Positions 18,344 to 27,296 of a stretch of 64,000 bases of DNA are shown one piece after another (position 1 is the first letter of the stretch; the number at the start of each line of letters is the position of its first letter). Origin of the DNA: an uncultured Bacilli bacterium (GTDB taxonomy: Bacteria; Bacillota_I; Bacilli_A; RF39; UBA660); contig CAKPSO010000003.1 of assembly GCA_934183185.1 (NCBI GenBank), forward strand, positions 1 through 64,000. Direction: 5' to 3'. Under the pieces are notes generated by a model. It was given only the letters and a program-made list of their open reading frames with translations, was not told where the DNA came from and searched no databases. The position numbers were made by a program, and so were the translations under genes.

Positions 18344-18479
18344 ATAAACCACCAATAAAAGTATATCAAAAATATTAATAAATTTTAAAAAAATATATTA
18401 AAACAATCAATTACCTTAGTCTTTTATACAAACATATATATAAATATAAACATATATTACCATAGAAGGAGGATAATAT

Positions 18480-19226
18480 ATGTTTGAAGATAATAAATGT
18501 GAACATAAAAAATACTGTGAATTACCAAATGGGTGTTACATAATTGGGCCAACTGGACCTACTGGGCCAAGTGGTGGACCAGTTGGACCTAGAGGAGCTA
18601 CAGGGCCTACTGGACCTCAAGGACCTATAGGAAATACAGGGCCAGCTGGACCTCAAGGAACCCCAGGGGAAGCTGGTTTGATAGGACCTACAGGACCAAC
18701 CGGACCCACTGGACCTACTGGGCCTACTGGGCCAGTAGGATTACAAGGACCAGCAGGATTACAAGGAATCAAAGGTGAACAAGGTCCTACCGGACCTACT
18801 GGGCCAAGTGCAGTAGCAGCTTTTGGACGTAAATATGATAATTCAACAAATACCATAAGTCTAGAAGCTAATATAAATAAAGAAATCCCATTAGGAAGTA
18901 CTGGACCATCATCAGGTATTACGACTGGTACCCAAAATGCATTAACTATAGTTGATAATGGTACATATAAAATAGATTATTTCTTTTCTGGATCTACTAG
19001 TGCTAATGCCAATGTAACAGTAGAAATAAGACAAAACACAACACCTATTGGTAGTAGTACTATAATTAAGGATACTACTGCTAATCAAGAAGTAGATTTT
19101 ATAGGTAGTTCAATAAATTCATTTGCAGCTGGAGATAAAATTGGTTTAAGTATAGAATCAACTAGTCAAATCACCGTATCACCATCTTCTGGTACTAGTG
19201 CATACCTAAATATATATAAACTATAA
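18480..19226 (+). CDS. Collagen-like (Gly-Pro-Thr) surface protein, BclA type
   Basis: 248 aa. After a short Cys-containing head (residues 1-22) comes an uninterrupted Gly-X-Y tract (about 23-110), mostly GPT/GPQ/GPA, forming a collagen triple helix. The C-terminal ~130 residues are a beta domain of the BclA/C1q-like trimerising kind ([12 protein letters not shown] ... AYLNIYKL). Such proteins coat spores or cells; Thr in GPT repeats is a known O-glycan site in BclA. No signal peptide, as in BclA-type exosporium proteins. AGGAGG before the start. It is followed closely by a second collagen-like gene and a glycosyltransferase. Confidence 0.9.
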   Translation: MFEDNKCEHKKYCELPNGCYIIGPTGPTGPSGGPVGPRGATGPTGPQGPIGNTGPAGPQGTPGEAGLIGPTGPTGPTGPTGPTGPVGLQGPAGLQGIKGEQGPTGPTGPSAVAAFGRKYDNSTNTISLEANINKEIPLGSTGPSSGITTGTQNALTIVDNGTYKIDYFFSGSTSANANVTVEIRQNTTPIGSSTIIKDTTANQEVDFIGSSINSFAAGDKIGLSIESTSQITVSPSSGTSAYLNIYKL

Positions 19227-19250
19227 ACATTAGTGGAAGGAGAAATATAA

Positions 19251-19904
19251 ATGCTTGATAATAAAAAATGCTCTAAAAATAAATATAATCTACCCAGCTC
19301 TTGTTATATAATTGGGCCAACTGGGCCAACTGGTCCAACTGGACCACAAGGTATTAAAGGCAATACGGGACCAACCGGGCCTCAAGGAGCCGATGGTATT
19401 AATGCTGTACGCTCTGCATATCTAGTAACATTCAACCCAAGTACAGAAGAAAATGGAATATCTATTGAACCAAATGGTAGATTACCAATAGACCGAAAAG
19501 AAATTGATATTACTAATTTGATAACACTAAATGATGATAAAACCATCAAATTTAATGAAGCAGGTCACTATAAACTAACATTTATAGTCTCTACATACAT
19601 TCAAACAAATGATATAGCATTTGACCCACATAAAGATTTTATATCTATTGGTTTCAGACAAATAAATACTGATAACATATATATAGGGGCCAGCAAATGG
19701 ATATTTAATGAAAAGCCAACACAAATAATAGCACAGGGAATAATTGTTGTAAATGACATAAATAATATATATGAATTAAGTAATCTTGGTAAATTCAAAA
19801 TATTCTTAAATACTCCAGATATAATAGATATCAATACACATTCCTATTTTTCTAATGCTTTACTAACCATAAACATAGAATATTTAGATAACCAAAAAGA
19901 TTAA
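19251..19904 (+). CDS. Second collagen-like protein with a different C-terminal domain
   Basis: 217 aa. The head (residues 1-21, again with Cys and an [10 protein letters not shown] junction like its neighbour) leads to a short Gly-X-Y tract (about 22-50). The remaining ~165 residues are beta-rich but do not resemble the C-terminus of the 18480 product, although the layout is that of BclA-like proteins. It begins 24 bases after the first collagen gene behind GGAAGGAG, and ends before a terminator, so the two form one unit. Confidence 0.85.
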   Translation: MLDNKKCSKNKYNLPSSCYIIGPTGPTGPTGPQGIKGNTGPTGPQGADGINAVRSAYLVTFNPSTEENGISIEPNGRLPIDRKEIDITNLITLNDDKTIKFNEAGHYKLTFIVSTYIQTNDIAFDPHKDFISIGFRQINTDNIYIGASKWIFNEKPTQIIAQGIIVVNDINNIYELSNLGKFKIFLNTPDIIDINTHSYFSNALLTINIEYLDNQKD

Positions 19905-19915
19905 ATAATTAATAA

Positions 19916-19946
19916 AAAATGATATAGAAAATAACTATATCATTTT
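19916..19946 (+). terminator. Intrinsic terminator after the collagen pair
   Basis: AAAATGATATA / TATATCATTTT with 9-base loop. It separates the collagen genes from the glycosyltransferase, which may be read partly by read-through. Confidence 0.75.
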
Positions 19947-19976
19947 CTTATGAATAAAATTAATAGAGGTGTTTAA

Positions 19977-21059
19977 ATGAATAAATATAAAATTAGTGTA
20001 TATGCTATCTGTAAAAACGAAGAAAAGCATATAAAAAGATGGTACGAATCAATGAAAGAAGCAGATAATATCTATGTTCTAGATACAGGTTCTACCGATA
20101 ATAGTGTGAAAGAATTAAAAAAACTAGGAGTGCATGTCACCCAAAAGAAAATAGATCCATGGAGATTTGATATAGCCAGAAATGAATCATTAAATCTAGT
20201 ACCTAAAGATACCAACATATGTGTATGTACAGATTTAGATGAAGTATTATTACCAGGTTGGAGAAAAGAACTAGAAAAAATTTGGAAAAAAAATACTACT
20301 AGAATATCCTATATTTATAATTGGAGTCTTAATAGTAATAATAAACCACAAGTAAGTTTTTACCTAGATAATATTCATAATAGAAAAAACTATAAATGGA
20401 CTCATCCAGTTCATGAAGTATTAACATATACAGGTAATAATAAAGAAATAGTAGAGATAACAAATAACATTACACTTAATCATTACCCAGATACAACTAA
20501 ATCACGTAGTTCCTATTTACCATTATTAGAATTATCAGTAAAAGAAGACCCAGAAGATGATAGAAATATGCATTATTTAGGTAGAGAATATATGTATTAT
20601 GGTAAATGGAATGAAGCAATAGACACTTTAATAAAACATTTATCTCTACCAAAGGCAACCTGGAAAGATGAAAGATGTGCTTCGATGAGATTTATAGCAA
20701 GATGTTATCAACATTTAAATCGTTATGAAGAAGCCAGAATGTGGTTAAATAAAGCTATTACTGAAGCCCCATACCTAAGAGATCCATATATTGAAAAAGC
20801 TTTATTAGAATATAATTTAGAAAACTGGCAAGAAACAGAAAAAAACTGTCTACTTGCCTTAAAAATAACTGATCATCAAAATACTTATATTAATGAAATA
20901 TTTAGTTGGAATTACACTGTATATGATTTACTATCACTAAGTTATTATTACCAAGGTAATGTTAAAGAAGCAATTAAATATTTGAAAATAGCCATAGAAA
21001 TGGAACCAAATAACGAAAGACTACAAAATAACTTAAAATTAATGAACGAAAAAAAGTGA
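19977..21059 (+). CDS. Family 2 glycosyltransferase with TPR tail
   Basis: 360 aa. Residues 1-190 are a GT-A fold: ICKNEEKHIKRW at the start, LDTGSTDNS for nucleotide binding, and the metal site DLD (86-88). The conserved HPVHE motif lies near 140. The C-terminal half (about 195-355) is a run of TPR-like helices (GKWNEAIDTLIKHLSLP; EARMWLNKAITEAP; KEAIKYLKIAIEMEPN). This two-part layout is common in peptide or protein glycosyltransferases. Its place right after two GPT-repeat proteins suggests that it glycosylates their Thr residues; that is inference from position. GAGGTG precedes the start. Confidence 0.85.
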   Translation: MNKYKISVYAICKNEEKHIKRWYESMKEADNIYVLDTGSTDNSVKELKKLGVHVTQKKIDPWRFDIARNESLNLVPKDTNICVCTDLDEVLLPGWRKELEKIWKKNTTRISYIYNWSLNSNNKPQVSFYLDNIHNRKNYKWTHPVHEVLTYTGNNKEIVEITNNITLNHYPDTTKSRSSYLPLLELSVKEDPEDDRNMHYLGREYMYYGKWNEAIDTLIKHLSLPKATWKDERCASMRFIARCYQHLNRYEEARMWLNKAITEAPYLRDPYIEKALLEYNLENWQETEKNCLLALKITDHQNTYINEIFSWNYTVYDLLSLSYYYQGNVKEAIKYLKIAIEMEPNNERLQNNLKLMNEKK

Positions 21060-21060
21060 A

Positions 21061-21087
21061 AAAGAACACCTCAATAAGATGTTCTTT
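21061..21087. terminator. Bidirectional terminator
   Basis: AAAGAACA / TGTTCTTT, between genes converging from 21059 (+) and 21095 (-). Confidence 0.75.
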
Positions 21088-21094
21088 ACTAAAA

Positions 21095-22645
21095 TTATAT
21101 TGTATGTTTTTTTAAGTAAATAGCTGTTCCAGTAATTCCAATAAATGAACTACCAAATACCAACCACCAAGATTTAATTCCATCATATGTATTAGGATTA
21201 TTAATTGTTTCTTTATTAGGATTACTGATATTTTCTTGGCTTAGTTCAGCCACTGTATATTCACTAAAATGCTTTGTTTTAAATGTTAAAACATCATTTT
21301 CCACTGTAACAGAATAAGTTTCTTTATTACCATTTTCATCAATATAATAGACAATGATATTTCTTCCCTTTAAAGTGTCAGGAACAGGTATTTTAACGAT
21401 AAACTCACCATTATCTAATTTTGAAATATAACTATTCTTATTATTAGAGAATAATTTTATATCAAATGTCTTAAAGTTACTAGTTTCTAATAATTTTAAT
21501 ACTTTATTATAATAATCTCCAGAATTAATTTCTTCAACACTTAATGAAGTATCAAGTGGAATTATTGAATTATCACTACTAATACTAATATCAGTAATAA
21601 TATCTTTACCATTATAAACAGGATTTTCAACTGTAGATAAATCCTTCTTTTGAATAAAGAATTTAACTTTAGTATTATTTATCGTAAAGACATAATAATT
21701 ACCATCTGTAGTATTAGGATCTAATATTTGGGAATCAACTACTTGTTTGCTTTCATTCAAGGCACAAGTCTCATCACAAGAAATGCTTAAACTCTTATTA
21801 TAAACTTCATTTTTTAGAGACTCTAATGTTCCTCCAAGTTTGATATCAACATCAATATTTAGTGTATCTTTAATTCTTTTTTTAGCAGCCGCAATATAAC
21901 TCTCTGAATTATCTAAAGTATCATTTGGAATATACAAAACTTTATTTTCTATCATTGCCATATCAGTATATGAATAAGCAACACCATTATAGTAAGCTAT
22001 CATATATCCAAAGCAACCACCATATAAGTAATCATCACTTGCAACACCAGCACGCATATCCATTCTATATGTTAAGTTACTACCCTCACTAACTTTATTA
22101 AAGTCAGCAGAATATTTAATCAAATTACCATAAAAGTCAGTATTTACACCAGAAGTATTCATATTATAATAATAATTAATAAGTCCTAAGTCTTCAATTC
22201 TATACCCAGTAAGCATCCAGTTATCATCTGAGAAGCTAACCTTTTTAAACTTACCAAGCATAGTATTAACATAATTTAATACTTTAGTATTTGCATCAGT
22301 ATATTCAAGTTTAGCATTAAATGACTTACGATCTCCACAAGTTTCATATGTACTAGCTTGTACAACTTTACATATATCAACCTGAATATTAGTAAAATCA
22401 GTAGCATTAGGATCAACAACTGGCATAACCCAATAACCATCACTAGCTAATTTATTAATTTCATAATAAACAAGTGCATCAATATCAGTTGAACTTTTAG
22501 CTTGTACAGAGTTAACCTTAATAACACCACCAGGTGCAATTCTGTTAAATTCATCATCAAGTTCATCTGCAAATACTACATTAGGTACAAAAAATAATCC
22601 GATAACTAAAATAAACAATAATCTAAATTCTCTTACCTTTTTCAT
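21095..22645 (-). CDS. Secreted surface protein with NPNTYD sorting-like tail
   Basis: 516 aa. Residues 1-26 are a Sec signal peptide (cleavage likely after VFA-DE). The body is beta-rich with two pairs of Cys (CKV...CGD; SCDETCA). The last 35 residues contain NPNTYDGI, a hydrophobic stretch (WWLVFGSSFIGITGTAIYL) and KKHTI. That layout copies LPXTG-like cell-wall sorting signals; NPNTYD is close to the NPKTGD-type motif seen in some Firmicutes, but with Tyr in place of Gly. No sortase gene is in the window. Function unknown; envelope location is well supported. Confidence 0.75.
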   Translation of the reverse strand: MKKVREFRLLFILVIGLFFVPNVVFADELDDEFNRIAPGGVIKVNSVQAKSSTDIDALVYYEINKLASDGYWVMPVVDPNATDFTNIQVDICKVVQASTYETCGDRKSFNAKLEYTDANTKVLNYVNTMLGKFKKVSFSDDNWMLTGYRIEDLGLINYYYNMNTSGVNTDFYGNLIKYSADFNKVSEGSNLTYRMDMRAGVASDDYLYGGCFGYMIAYYNGVAYSYTDMAMIENKVLYIPNDTLDNSESYIAAAKKRIKDTLNIDVDIKLGGTLESLKNEVYNKSLSISCDETCALNESKQVVDSQILDPNTTDGNYYVFTINNTKVKFFIQKKDLSTVENPVYNGKDIITDISISSDNSIIPLDTSLSVEEINSGDYYNKVLKLLETSNFKTFDIKLFSNNKNSYISKLDNGEFIVKIPVPDTLKGRNIIVYYIDENGNKETYSVTVENDVLTFKTKHFSEYTVAELSQENISNPNKETINNPNTYDGIKSWWLVFGSSFIGITGTAIYLKKHTI

Positions 22646-22711
22646 ATATCCTCCTACTTAATCCAAGTATAACATTGTTCTTAGTTAAAAGCAAACCAAT
22701 TATATAAATTT

Positions 22712-23719
22712 CTAATTACTAAACATATTTTCAATAATAGTAATTAAGTAATTAGCTGTATCATCATCAATATTCTTTGCATTTTTAACAAAAGTTCTTA
22801 TATCAGACAAATTAAACTTAAATGAGGAAGTATACTCTTTACCAAAGCTTTCAAAGAAAGATTCTATTACTTGTTTTAATTTTTCTTTATCTAACTTTTC
22901 TAATCCTAAAATCCATTCATGAAACTCCATTGCAGACTTAGAAAATTTATCTTCTATAAAATATTGCCCAAATATATTCCACGATGTTGGATAATGCTGA
23001 TTAAGAGCTAATTTATCACTAGCAACAACTATATAATTATCATTATTAAGAATAGTTCCTACTACTGAAGATGATGGTAATATATTTATTAGTTTAGTTT
23101 TTAATTTTTCATATTTTAAAGAGTTATATTCTTCATTTCTAAAACCAGGCCCATCAAAATTATAAATCTTTTTAATTTTTTTAAATTTCTTTGATTCCAT
23201 ACTACCTGCCATAGCTAAATTTCCACCTTTAGAATGACCAACAACATATACATTATTATCAAAGAAATTAATATTTTTATCCAAATAATCTATAGCCTTT
23301 TTCTGAGTATAAGTAGGATATTCATAAATAAGTCTACAATTCTCTAACCAACCTATCATTGAATTATCAGTACCCTTAAAGCTAATAATAGTATCTAGAT
23401 TAATTCTAAAAGTTACAGCTCCAAACTGTGTTTCATTCGTTAAAATATTTATAAAATTACTTATTTCTAATTTTTCATATCTTTTAGAATCTTTGATTAA
23501 TTCTAATACTTCATAAGCCATTGGAATCATCACACTAGGAAAATCTTTTTTAAAATTCAAAGCATAATCATATAATTCATTTATACTTTTTACATCAGCA
23601 AAAGAAGATACAGGTAAATAAACCAAAATAGCACACATTAAACTATCTAGGCTATTCCATTTTACTTCACATAAGGAAGTATTTTTATAATATTTTAAAT
23701 AATCATATATTGTATACAT
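22712..23719 (-). CDS. DUF2974/Mbeg1-like alpha/beta-hydrolase
   Basis: About 335 aa. The nucleophile elbow GHSKGG (Ser about 163 from this start) and the preceding SFKGTDN strand match the lipase-like Mbeg1/DUF2974 family, an alpha/beta-hydrolase group common in gut Firmicutes. The FDGPGF segment after the elbow and the later ASDKLALNQHYPTSW region (His) follow family order. No signal peptide. I chose the ATG at 23719 because GGAG lies six bases upstream; two earlier in-frame ATGs exist. Substrate unknown. Confidence 0.8.
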   Translation of the reverse strand: MYTIYDYLKYYKNTSLCEVKWNSLDSLMCAILVYLPVSSFADVKSINELYDYALNFKKDFPSVMIPMAYEVLELIKDSKRYEKLEISNFINILTNETQFGAVTFRINLDTIISFKGTDNSMIGWLENCRLIYEYPTYTQKKAIDYLDKNINFFDNNVYVVGHSKGGNLAMAGSMESKKFKKIKKIYNFDGPGFRNEEYNSLKYEKLKTKLINILPSSSVVGTILNNDNYIVVASDKLALNQHYPTSWNIFGQYFIEDKFSKSAMEFHEWILGLEKLDKEKLKQVIESFFESFGKEYTSSFKFNLSDIRTFVKNAKNIDDDTANYLITIIENMFSN

Positions 23720-23821
23720 ACCTAACTCCATTCTCCTATTAAACATCTATTATCTGAACACATTATAAAATAAAATTATAGTTTTTGTAAATGCCAACAT
23801 AAAATTTCACATATCTAATTG

Positions 23822-23935
23822 TCAATTTTTATTTATTAATCTAGCTATCTCTTTAAATGTTCTTCTTTCCATTAATTTTTTCTCAATATTTAATCTTTCA
23901 TCAAATGATAAATGCTTGTTTTTTATAATTAATCA
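23822..23935 (-). pseudogene. N-terminal fragment of an IS30-type transposase
   Basis: Minus-strand reading gives LSFDERLNIEKKLMERRTFK then EIARLINKN and a stop at 23822. This is the helix-turn-helix head of IS30-family transposases. It is cut off after ~34 codons and points away from the C-terminal piece at 23981, so the element was inverted or rearranged before decay. Confidence 0.7.
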
Positions 23936-23980
23936 CCCTTTAAATTTAAGATTACAAGCACTATCAATTGAAATATTATA

Positions 23981-24376
23981 GTGATTTGTAGGAGTTACTA
24001 CAATTACTTATTGTTATTACTGTTGCATTTACTTTTACAATTCAATATTACTACAGATAACGGTACTGAATTTTTTAATTTTTTAAATATTATTAAAGAT
24101 ACAAAAACAAAAATATATTTTTGTCATCCCTATTGTTCTGGCAAAAAAGGTACCAATGAAAGGCACAATGGAATAATAAGATATTTTATTTCTAAAAGTT
24201 CTTTGATAGAAAATTATTCATATAAAGATATAAACAAAATAGCTGAATGGATGAATAATTACCCAAGAAAAATATTAAATTATAAAACTCCCCTTGAAGC
24301 ACTTCAAGAAGAGTTTAACAATAAATCAATTTTAAATAAAATTTATAAATTACAAGAAAAGATAAATTGTTTATAG
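23981..24376 (+). pseudogene. C-terminal fragment of an IS30-type transposase
   Basis: The open frame (131 codons) has a nonsense hydrophobic start, then from about 24045 a clear DDE segment: TTDNGTEF (second catalytic Asp), HPYCSGKKGTNERHNGIIR (Glu), and the NNYPRKILNYKTPLEAL ending of IS30 transposases. The first catalytic Asp and the DNA-binding head are missing, so it is not functional. It is the partner of the inverted fragment at 23822. Confidence 0.85.
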
Positions 24377-24393
24377 TTATTTATTCCAATTTC

Positions 24394-24513
24394 CTTTTGA
24401 CCAGCAGAAATATTTTTATTAATTATAATCGTTTAACTGATTATCATTTTCAAAAAATGAAAATAATAATCATAAACTCCATTAAGGTAAAAAATATTTC
24501 TGCTGGTCAAAAG
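24394..24513. repeat. Long palindromic element (MITE-like)
   Basis: About 120 bases. The outer arms (24394-24418 and 24488-24513; CTTTTGACCAGCAGAAATAT and its complement) match except for one extra A. An inner inverted repeat (GATTATCATTTTC / GAAAATAATAATC, about 24439-24472) folds the core too. It encodes nothing convincing and lies beside the dead transposase. Confidence 0.75.
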
Positions 24514-24598
24514 TTTACTCGGCATAAAGCACCATATAAGCATATATAGTTTCATTCATAAAAAGTTGCACTTGACTTTTTAATTAATAATTATTTCG

Positions 24599-24672
24599 AT
24601 TGATTTCTATATATTAAAGTTCGAACAGATTCTCTAATGGTGCCAGCAAGGAGTAGGTTTAACAACTCCTAG
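24599..24672 (-). pseudogene. Degenerate tRNA-Leu 3' end plus flank (att-like repeat copy)
   Basis: 24599-24644 repeats the sequence next to the true tRNA-Leu gene (26045-26098) with a few changes and one 9-base deletion. On the minus strand it reads a T-arm-like hairpin (GGAGT...ACTCC), a damaged acceptor strand and GGCACCA. No 5' half of a tRNA follows, so it is a fragment. Confidence 0.6.
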
Positions 24673-24733
24673 GCAAAAAGATGATAGTAAGCAATAAACT
24701 TACTAACTAAACTAGTTATAATATAAAAGAAAA

Positions 24734-24751
24734 GAAATGGAAACCCATTTC
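24734..24751 (-). terminator. Intrinsic terminator of the HD gene
   Basis: GAAATGG / CCATTTC with 4-base loop then a T-rich stretch on the minus strand, ten bases after the stop at 24761. Confidence 0.7.
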
Positions 24752-24760
24752 AATTATTTA

Positions 24761-25303
24761 TTACATAAAATAAATATTTACTATTTCATTAAATCTATCT
24801 AATAATTTATTGTTTTCCACTCTTGCGTTAAATAATTTTTGCAATTCTAAATGAAACCATTTTAATTCTTCATAACTGTTGCATTCTGTAATAAGTGATT
24901 CTTTACCTAATTTTAAATACATATCATAGTCTGAAATTAAATTTTGCAACTTATCTGCAATTTCTACTATCAAAATATTATTACTAACATTTTTCAAACT
25001 TTCAATAAACTTTGTTTTTCTCTCTATATAATTAGAAATATTTTGATCTTCACTTAATTGCAAAACTCCATTTGCAATTTCTTGTCCATATCTATTTAGC
25101 AAATCATCATAATTATATTCAGTATCTTCAATAATGTCATGTAAATAACCAATGTATACAGTTGTTTCGTCACAACCAACGTTTTTTAACATGTTTCCAA
25201 CCATAATACTGTGAAATGATAAGTCTATATTTTCTTTTTTTCTTTTTAATCCATTAAACGCTTTAAAAACAAAATGTATTATATCTTCTTCTTTTGTATA
25301 CAT
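24761..25303 (-). CDS. HD-domain nucleotide phosphohydrolase (SpoT-hydrolase-like)
   Basis: 180 aa, an HD hydrolase of the MESH1/RelA-hydrolase kind: His 31 (LSFHSIMVG), the metal pair HD at 55-56 in YLHDIIEDTEY and the late Asp 117 in EIADKLQNL are all present. No synthetase domain. It differs from the HD protein at 4341 and sits in a decayed mobile region between a tRNA fragment and a broken relaxase, so it may be cargo of that element. In such elements these genes can act as alarmone control or defence; the sequence cannot tell which. Confidence 0.8.
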   Translation of the reverse strand: MYTKEEDIIHFVFKAFNGLKRKKENIDLSFHSIMVGNMLKNVGCDETTVYIGYLHDIIEDTEYNYDDLLNRYGQEIANGVLQLSEDQNISNYIERKTKFIESLKNVSNNILIVEIADKLQNLISDYDMYLKLGKESLITECNSYEELKWFHLELQKLFNARVENNKLLDRFNEIVNIYFM

Positions 25304-25452
25304 TATACCACTCCTTATACCATTAATAATGGTTACTATGTTTTTATAAATCTATCAATTTTTTTAAACCACTTTTTACACTCTCTGATAATCCAAAATC
25401 ATTACTGCCAATTTTTAAACAACATCTCATTTATCTATAATTATACACTAAA

Positions 25453-26035
25453 ATCATATTATTTCATATAGTGACTTATCAAAATCATCATTTCTTTTTC
25501 TAGAGTTTCTTTCCATTGCATTATCATCTTTATCTTTTATATCTTTAATTTTCTAATCATTTATAATTACATGAGTATATAAGTCAACTGAAAAGTCATA
25601 ATACTTATCTTTTTCTTTTTTATTAAACATTCTATCTTTCAAAAATTTTATAAGTTTATCAAATAGTATTTGTAAATTTTCTAATGAAGTTTTTAACACA
25701 TTATTTTCTTTTTTTAATTCATTTATTTTTTCATCTTTTTTCTTTACTTTAGTATCAAGTGTTTTTAATCTCAATTCTAAACTATTATTATTTTAAATTA
25801 GTATATTAATTTGTTTGCGATTATATTTAAGTTCTTCATCGATATTAGTTAATGTTATAGATAATTCTTGTATATTTTGATATTCATTATTTGTTTTATC
25901 AACTTTTTCAATAAAGTTAATTATTTTGTCTTTATCTCCTTGTTTTAAAGATTCTTCAATCTCTAATTCTTTTTTAATAGACTTAATCATAGATTCCACC
26001 TTTCTATGATTTTTTCTAAAACACGAAAAAATCAA
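25453..26035 (-). pseudogene. MobV-like relaxase C-terminal region, broken by in-frame stops
   Basis: One reading frame continues through a TAA at 25793 and a TAG at 25553: an 80-codon piece (DKDKIINFIEKVDKTNNEYQ, then LTNIDEELKYNR), a 73-codon coiled coil (KKKDEKINELKKENNVLKTS, then KFLKDRMFNKKEKDKYYD) and a last 32-codon acidic/basic piece ending at 25453. Pattern and order match the C-terminal coiled coil of MobV/Pre plasmid recombination proteins as I remember them; the N-terminal relaxase domain with its catalytic residues is gone. An old plasmid or mobilisable-element remnant. Confidence in 'pseudogene' is higher than in 'MobV'. Confidence 0.6.
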
Positions 26036-26044
26036 TCATTTCTA

Positions 26045-26098
26045 ATTGATTCTATATATCAAAGTTCGAATAGTTCGAACAGACTCTCTAGTGGTGCC
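26045..26098. repeat. tRNA-flanking direct repeat, intact copy
   Basis: Partner of 24599-24644. It includes the tRNA CCA end and the adjacent bases, with a short internal TTCGAA duplication absent from the other copy. Together they bracket the HD gene and MobV remnant. Confidence 0.55.
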
Positions 26099-26177
26099 CG
26101 AAGTCGGACTTGAACCGACACGGTATTGCTACCAGTGGATTTTGAGTCCACCGCGTCTACCATTCCACCATTCGGGC
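26092..26177 (-). tRNA. tRNA-Leu (anticodon CAA)
   Basis: Acceptor arm GCCCGAA pairs with TTCGGGC. The anticodon stem GTGGA/TCCAC encloses the loop CTCAAAA, giving anticodon CAA (codon UUG). A long class II variable arm (TGGTAGCAATACCG), the T-loop GTTCAAG and an encoded CCA (26092-26094) are present. A plus-strand ORF across it is spurious. Confidence 0.97.
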
Positions 26178-26234
26178 AAGTACAAGACAAATTATAACAT
26201 ACTTTATATAATTTGTCCTATAAATTTTAATTTT

Positions 26235-26549
26235 TTATTTAAGTAATAGCCTATGCTTTTTTATCCACAATTCACTAAAACTATAATCAATTATAAATAT
26301 AATAATTGTAAATAAGATAAAAGTAAAAATCAAAACTAAAAACATAGCTAAAAGTGCGTTGGTAGGAATAATAGTATAAAAGTTAATAAACACAATGTCT
26401 AAAGAAATAAGTGAAAATAAAAATGTAGTTACGCAAAGAGAAATAAAAATAGACTCATAAATATATCTTATTATCCTCTTTTTTCTTATATCTTTAGCTA
26501 TTTTAGATCTAAAAGATTTTTTGCTTTTACTACTTTTCTTATTAGTCAT
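26235..26549 (-). CDS. Small two-helix membrane protein
   Basis: 104 aa. A strongly basic head (KKSSKSKKSFRSK, RKKR) precedes two hydrophobic helices (about 33-58 and 63-88) and a short basic tail. No known family. It begins 26549 with a weak upstream purine run and lies between the tRNA-Leu gene and the third collagen-like gene. Confidence 0.55.
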   Translation of the reverse strand: MTNKKSSKSKKSFRSKIAKDIRKKRIIRYIYESIFISLCVTTFLFSLISLDIVFINFYTIIPTNALLAMFLVLIFTFILFTIIIFIIDYSFSELWIKKHRLLLK

Positions 26550-26729
26550 AGCAACACCTCAATCCCAAAATAAATATATCATGTGTAATGCTATATGTAA
26601 ACATATTTTATTAAAACATTATTATTGATATTACATAACACATATTACTTAAAATAATTTAAAAAAAAGATAAAAAAAATGTCCAATTATAAAATAATTG
26701 CATATGATGATAACAAAGGAGTTTTTGCT

Positions 26730-27296
26730 ATGAATAAAAATAATAATCCTAACTGCTATCCATATTTTCCTGGACCTACTGGGCCAACCGGACCTACAGG
26801 ATTGCAGGGACCAGCTGGTATTCAAGGGCCACAAGGTGAACAAGGGCCAACTGGTCCAACAGGTCCTGCAGCAACAAATCCGGCCACATTTGCCTATAAA
26901 TATAACGACGAGGGTACAGAATTAAACCTAACAGCCAATAAAACAGATAAAATTGCCTTAAGTATTGCTGGAGAAGCTTCTGGAATATCAGTAACACTAG
27001 AAAATAGTATGGTAATAAATAGTTATGGAACTTATAAAATAGAATACTTTTTTTCTGGATCAGCTGATAAAAACGTTGGTATAGTAACAGAAGTAGAAGT
27101 CAATGACATATCAGTAAATGGATCAGAAATAAGTAAAGATGTAACTGCTAATAATGAAGCAGATTTTCACGGAATCACAGTAGCAGTTCTTAACCCTTTA
27201 GATACAATCTATTTAGGTATAAGAGCTAATCAAGATACAGTAGTAACACCAGCACCAGATGTAAACGCTTACTTAATTCTAACTAAACTATCTTAA
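26730..27296 (+). CDS. Third collagen-like protein, BclA type
   Basis: 188 aa from the ATG at 26730, chosen because AAAGGAG lies nine bases upstream; an earlier in-frame ATG has no such site. Head of 14 residues, Gly-X-Y tract at about 15-47 ([16 protein letters not shown] and on), then a ~140-residue beta domain clearly related to that of the 18480 product ([25 protein letters not shown]). It therefore belongs to the same coat family, 7 kb from the first two genes, and converges on scpB. Confidence 0.88.
   Translation: MNKNNNPNCYPYFPGPTGPTGPTGLQGPAGIQGPQGEQGPTGPTGPAATNPATFAYKYNDEGTELNLTANKTDKIALSIAGEASGISVTLENSMVINSYGTYKIEYFFSGSADKNVGIVTEVEVNDISVNGSEISKDVTANNEADFHGITVAVLNPLDTIYLGIRANQDTVVTPAPDVNAYLILTKLS

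Noticed and set aside
18540..18810. Short repeats that look like CRISPR
   Set aside because: Units of nine bases in frame encode Gly-Pro-Thr; no spacers.
18653..18856. Minus-strand Pro-rich ORF in the collagen tract
   Set aside because: It is the complement of Gly-X-Y repeats.
26046..26246. Plus-strand ORF across tRNA-Leu
   Set aside because: Lies over a complete tRNA gene on the other strand; a well-known false ORF type.
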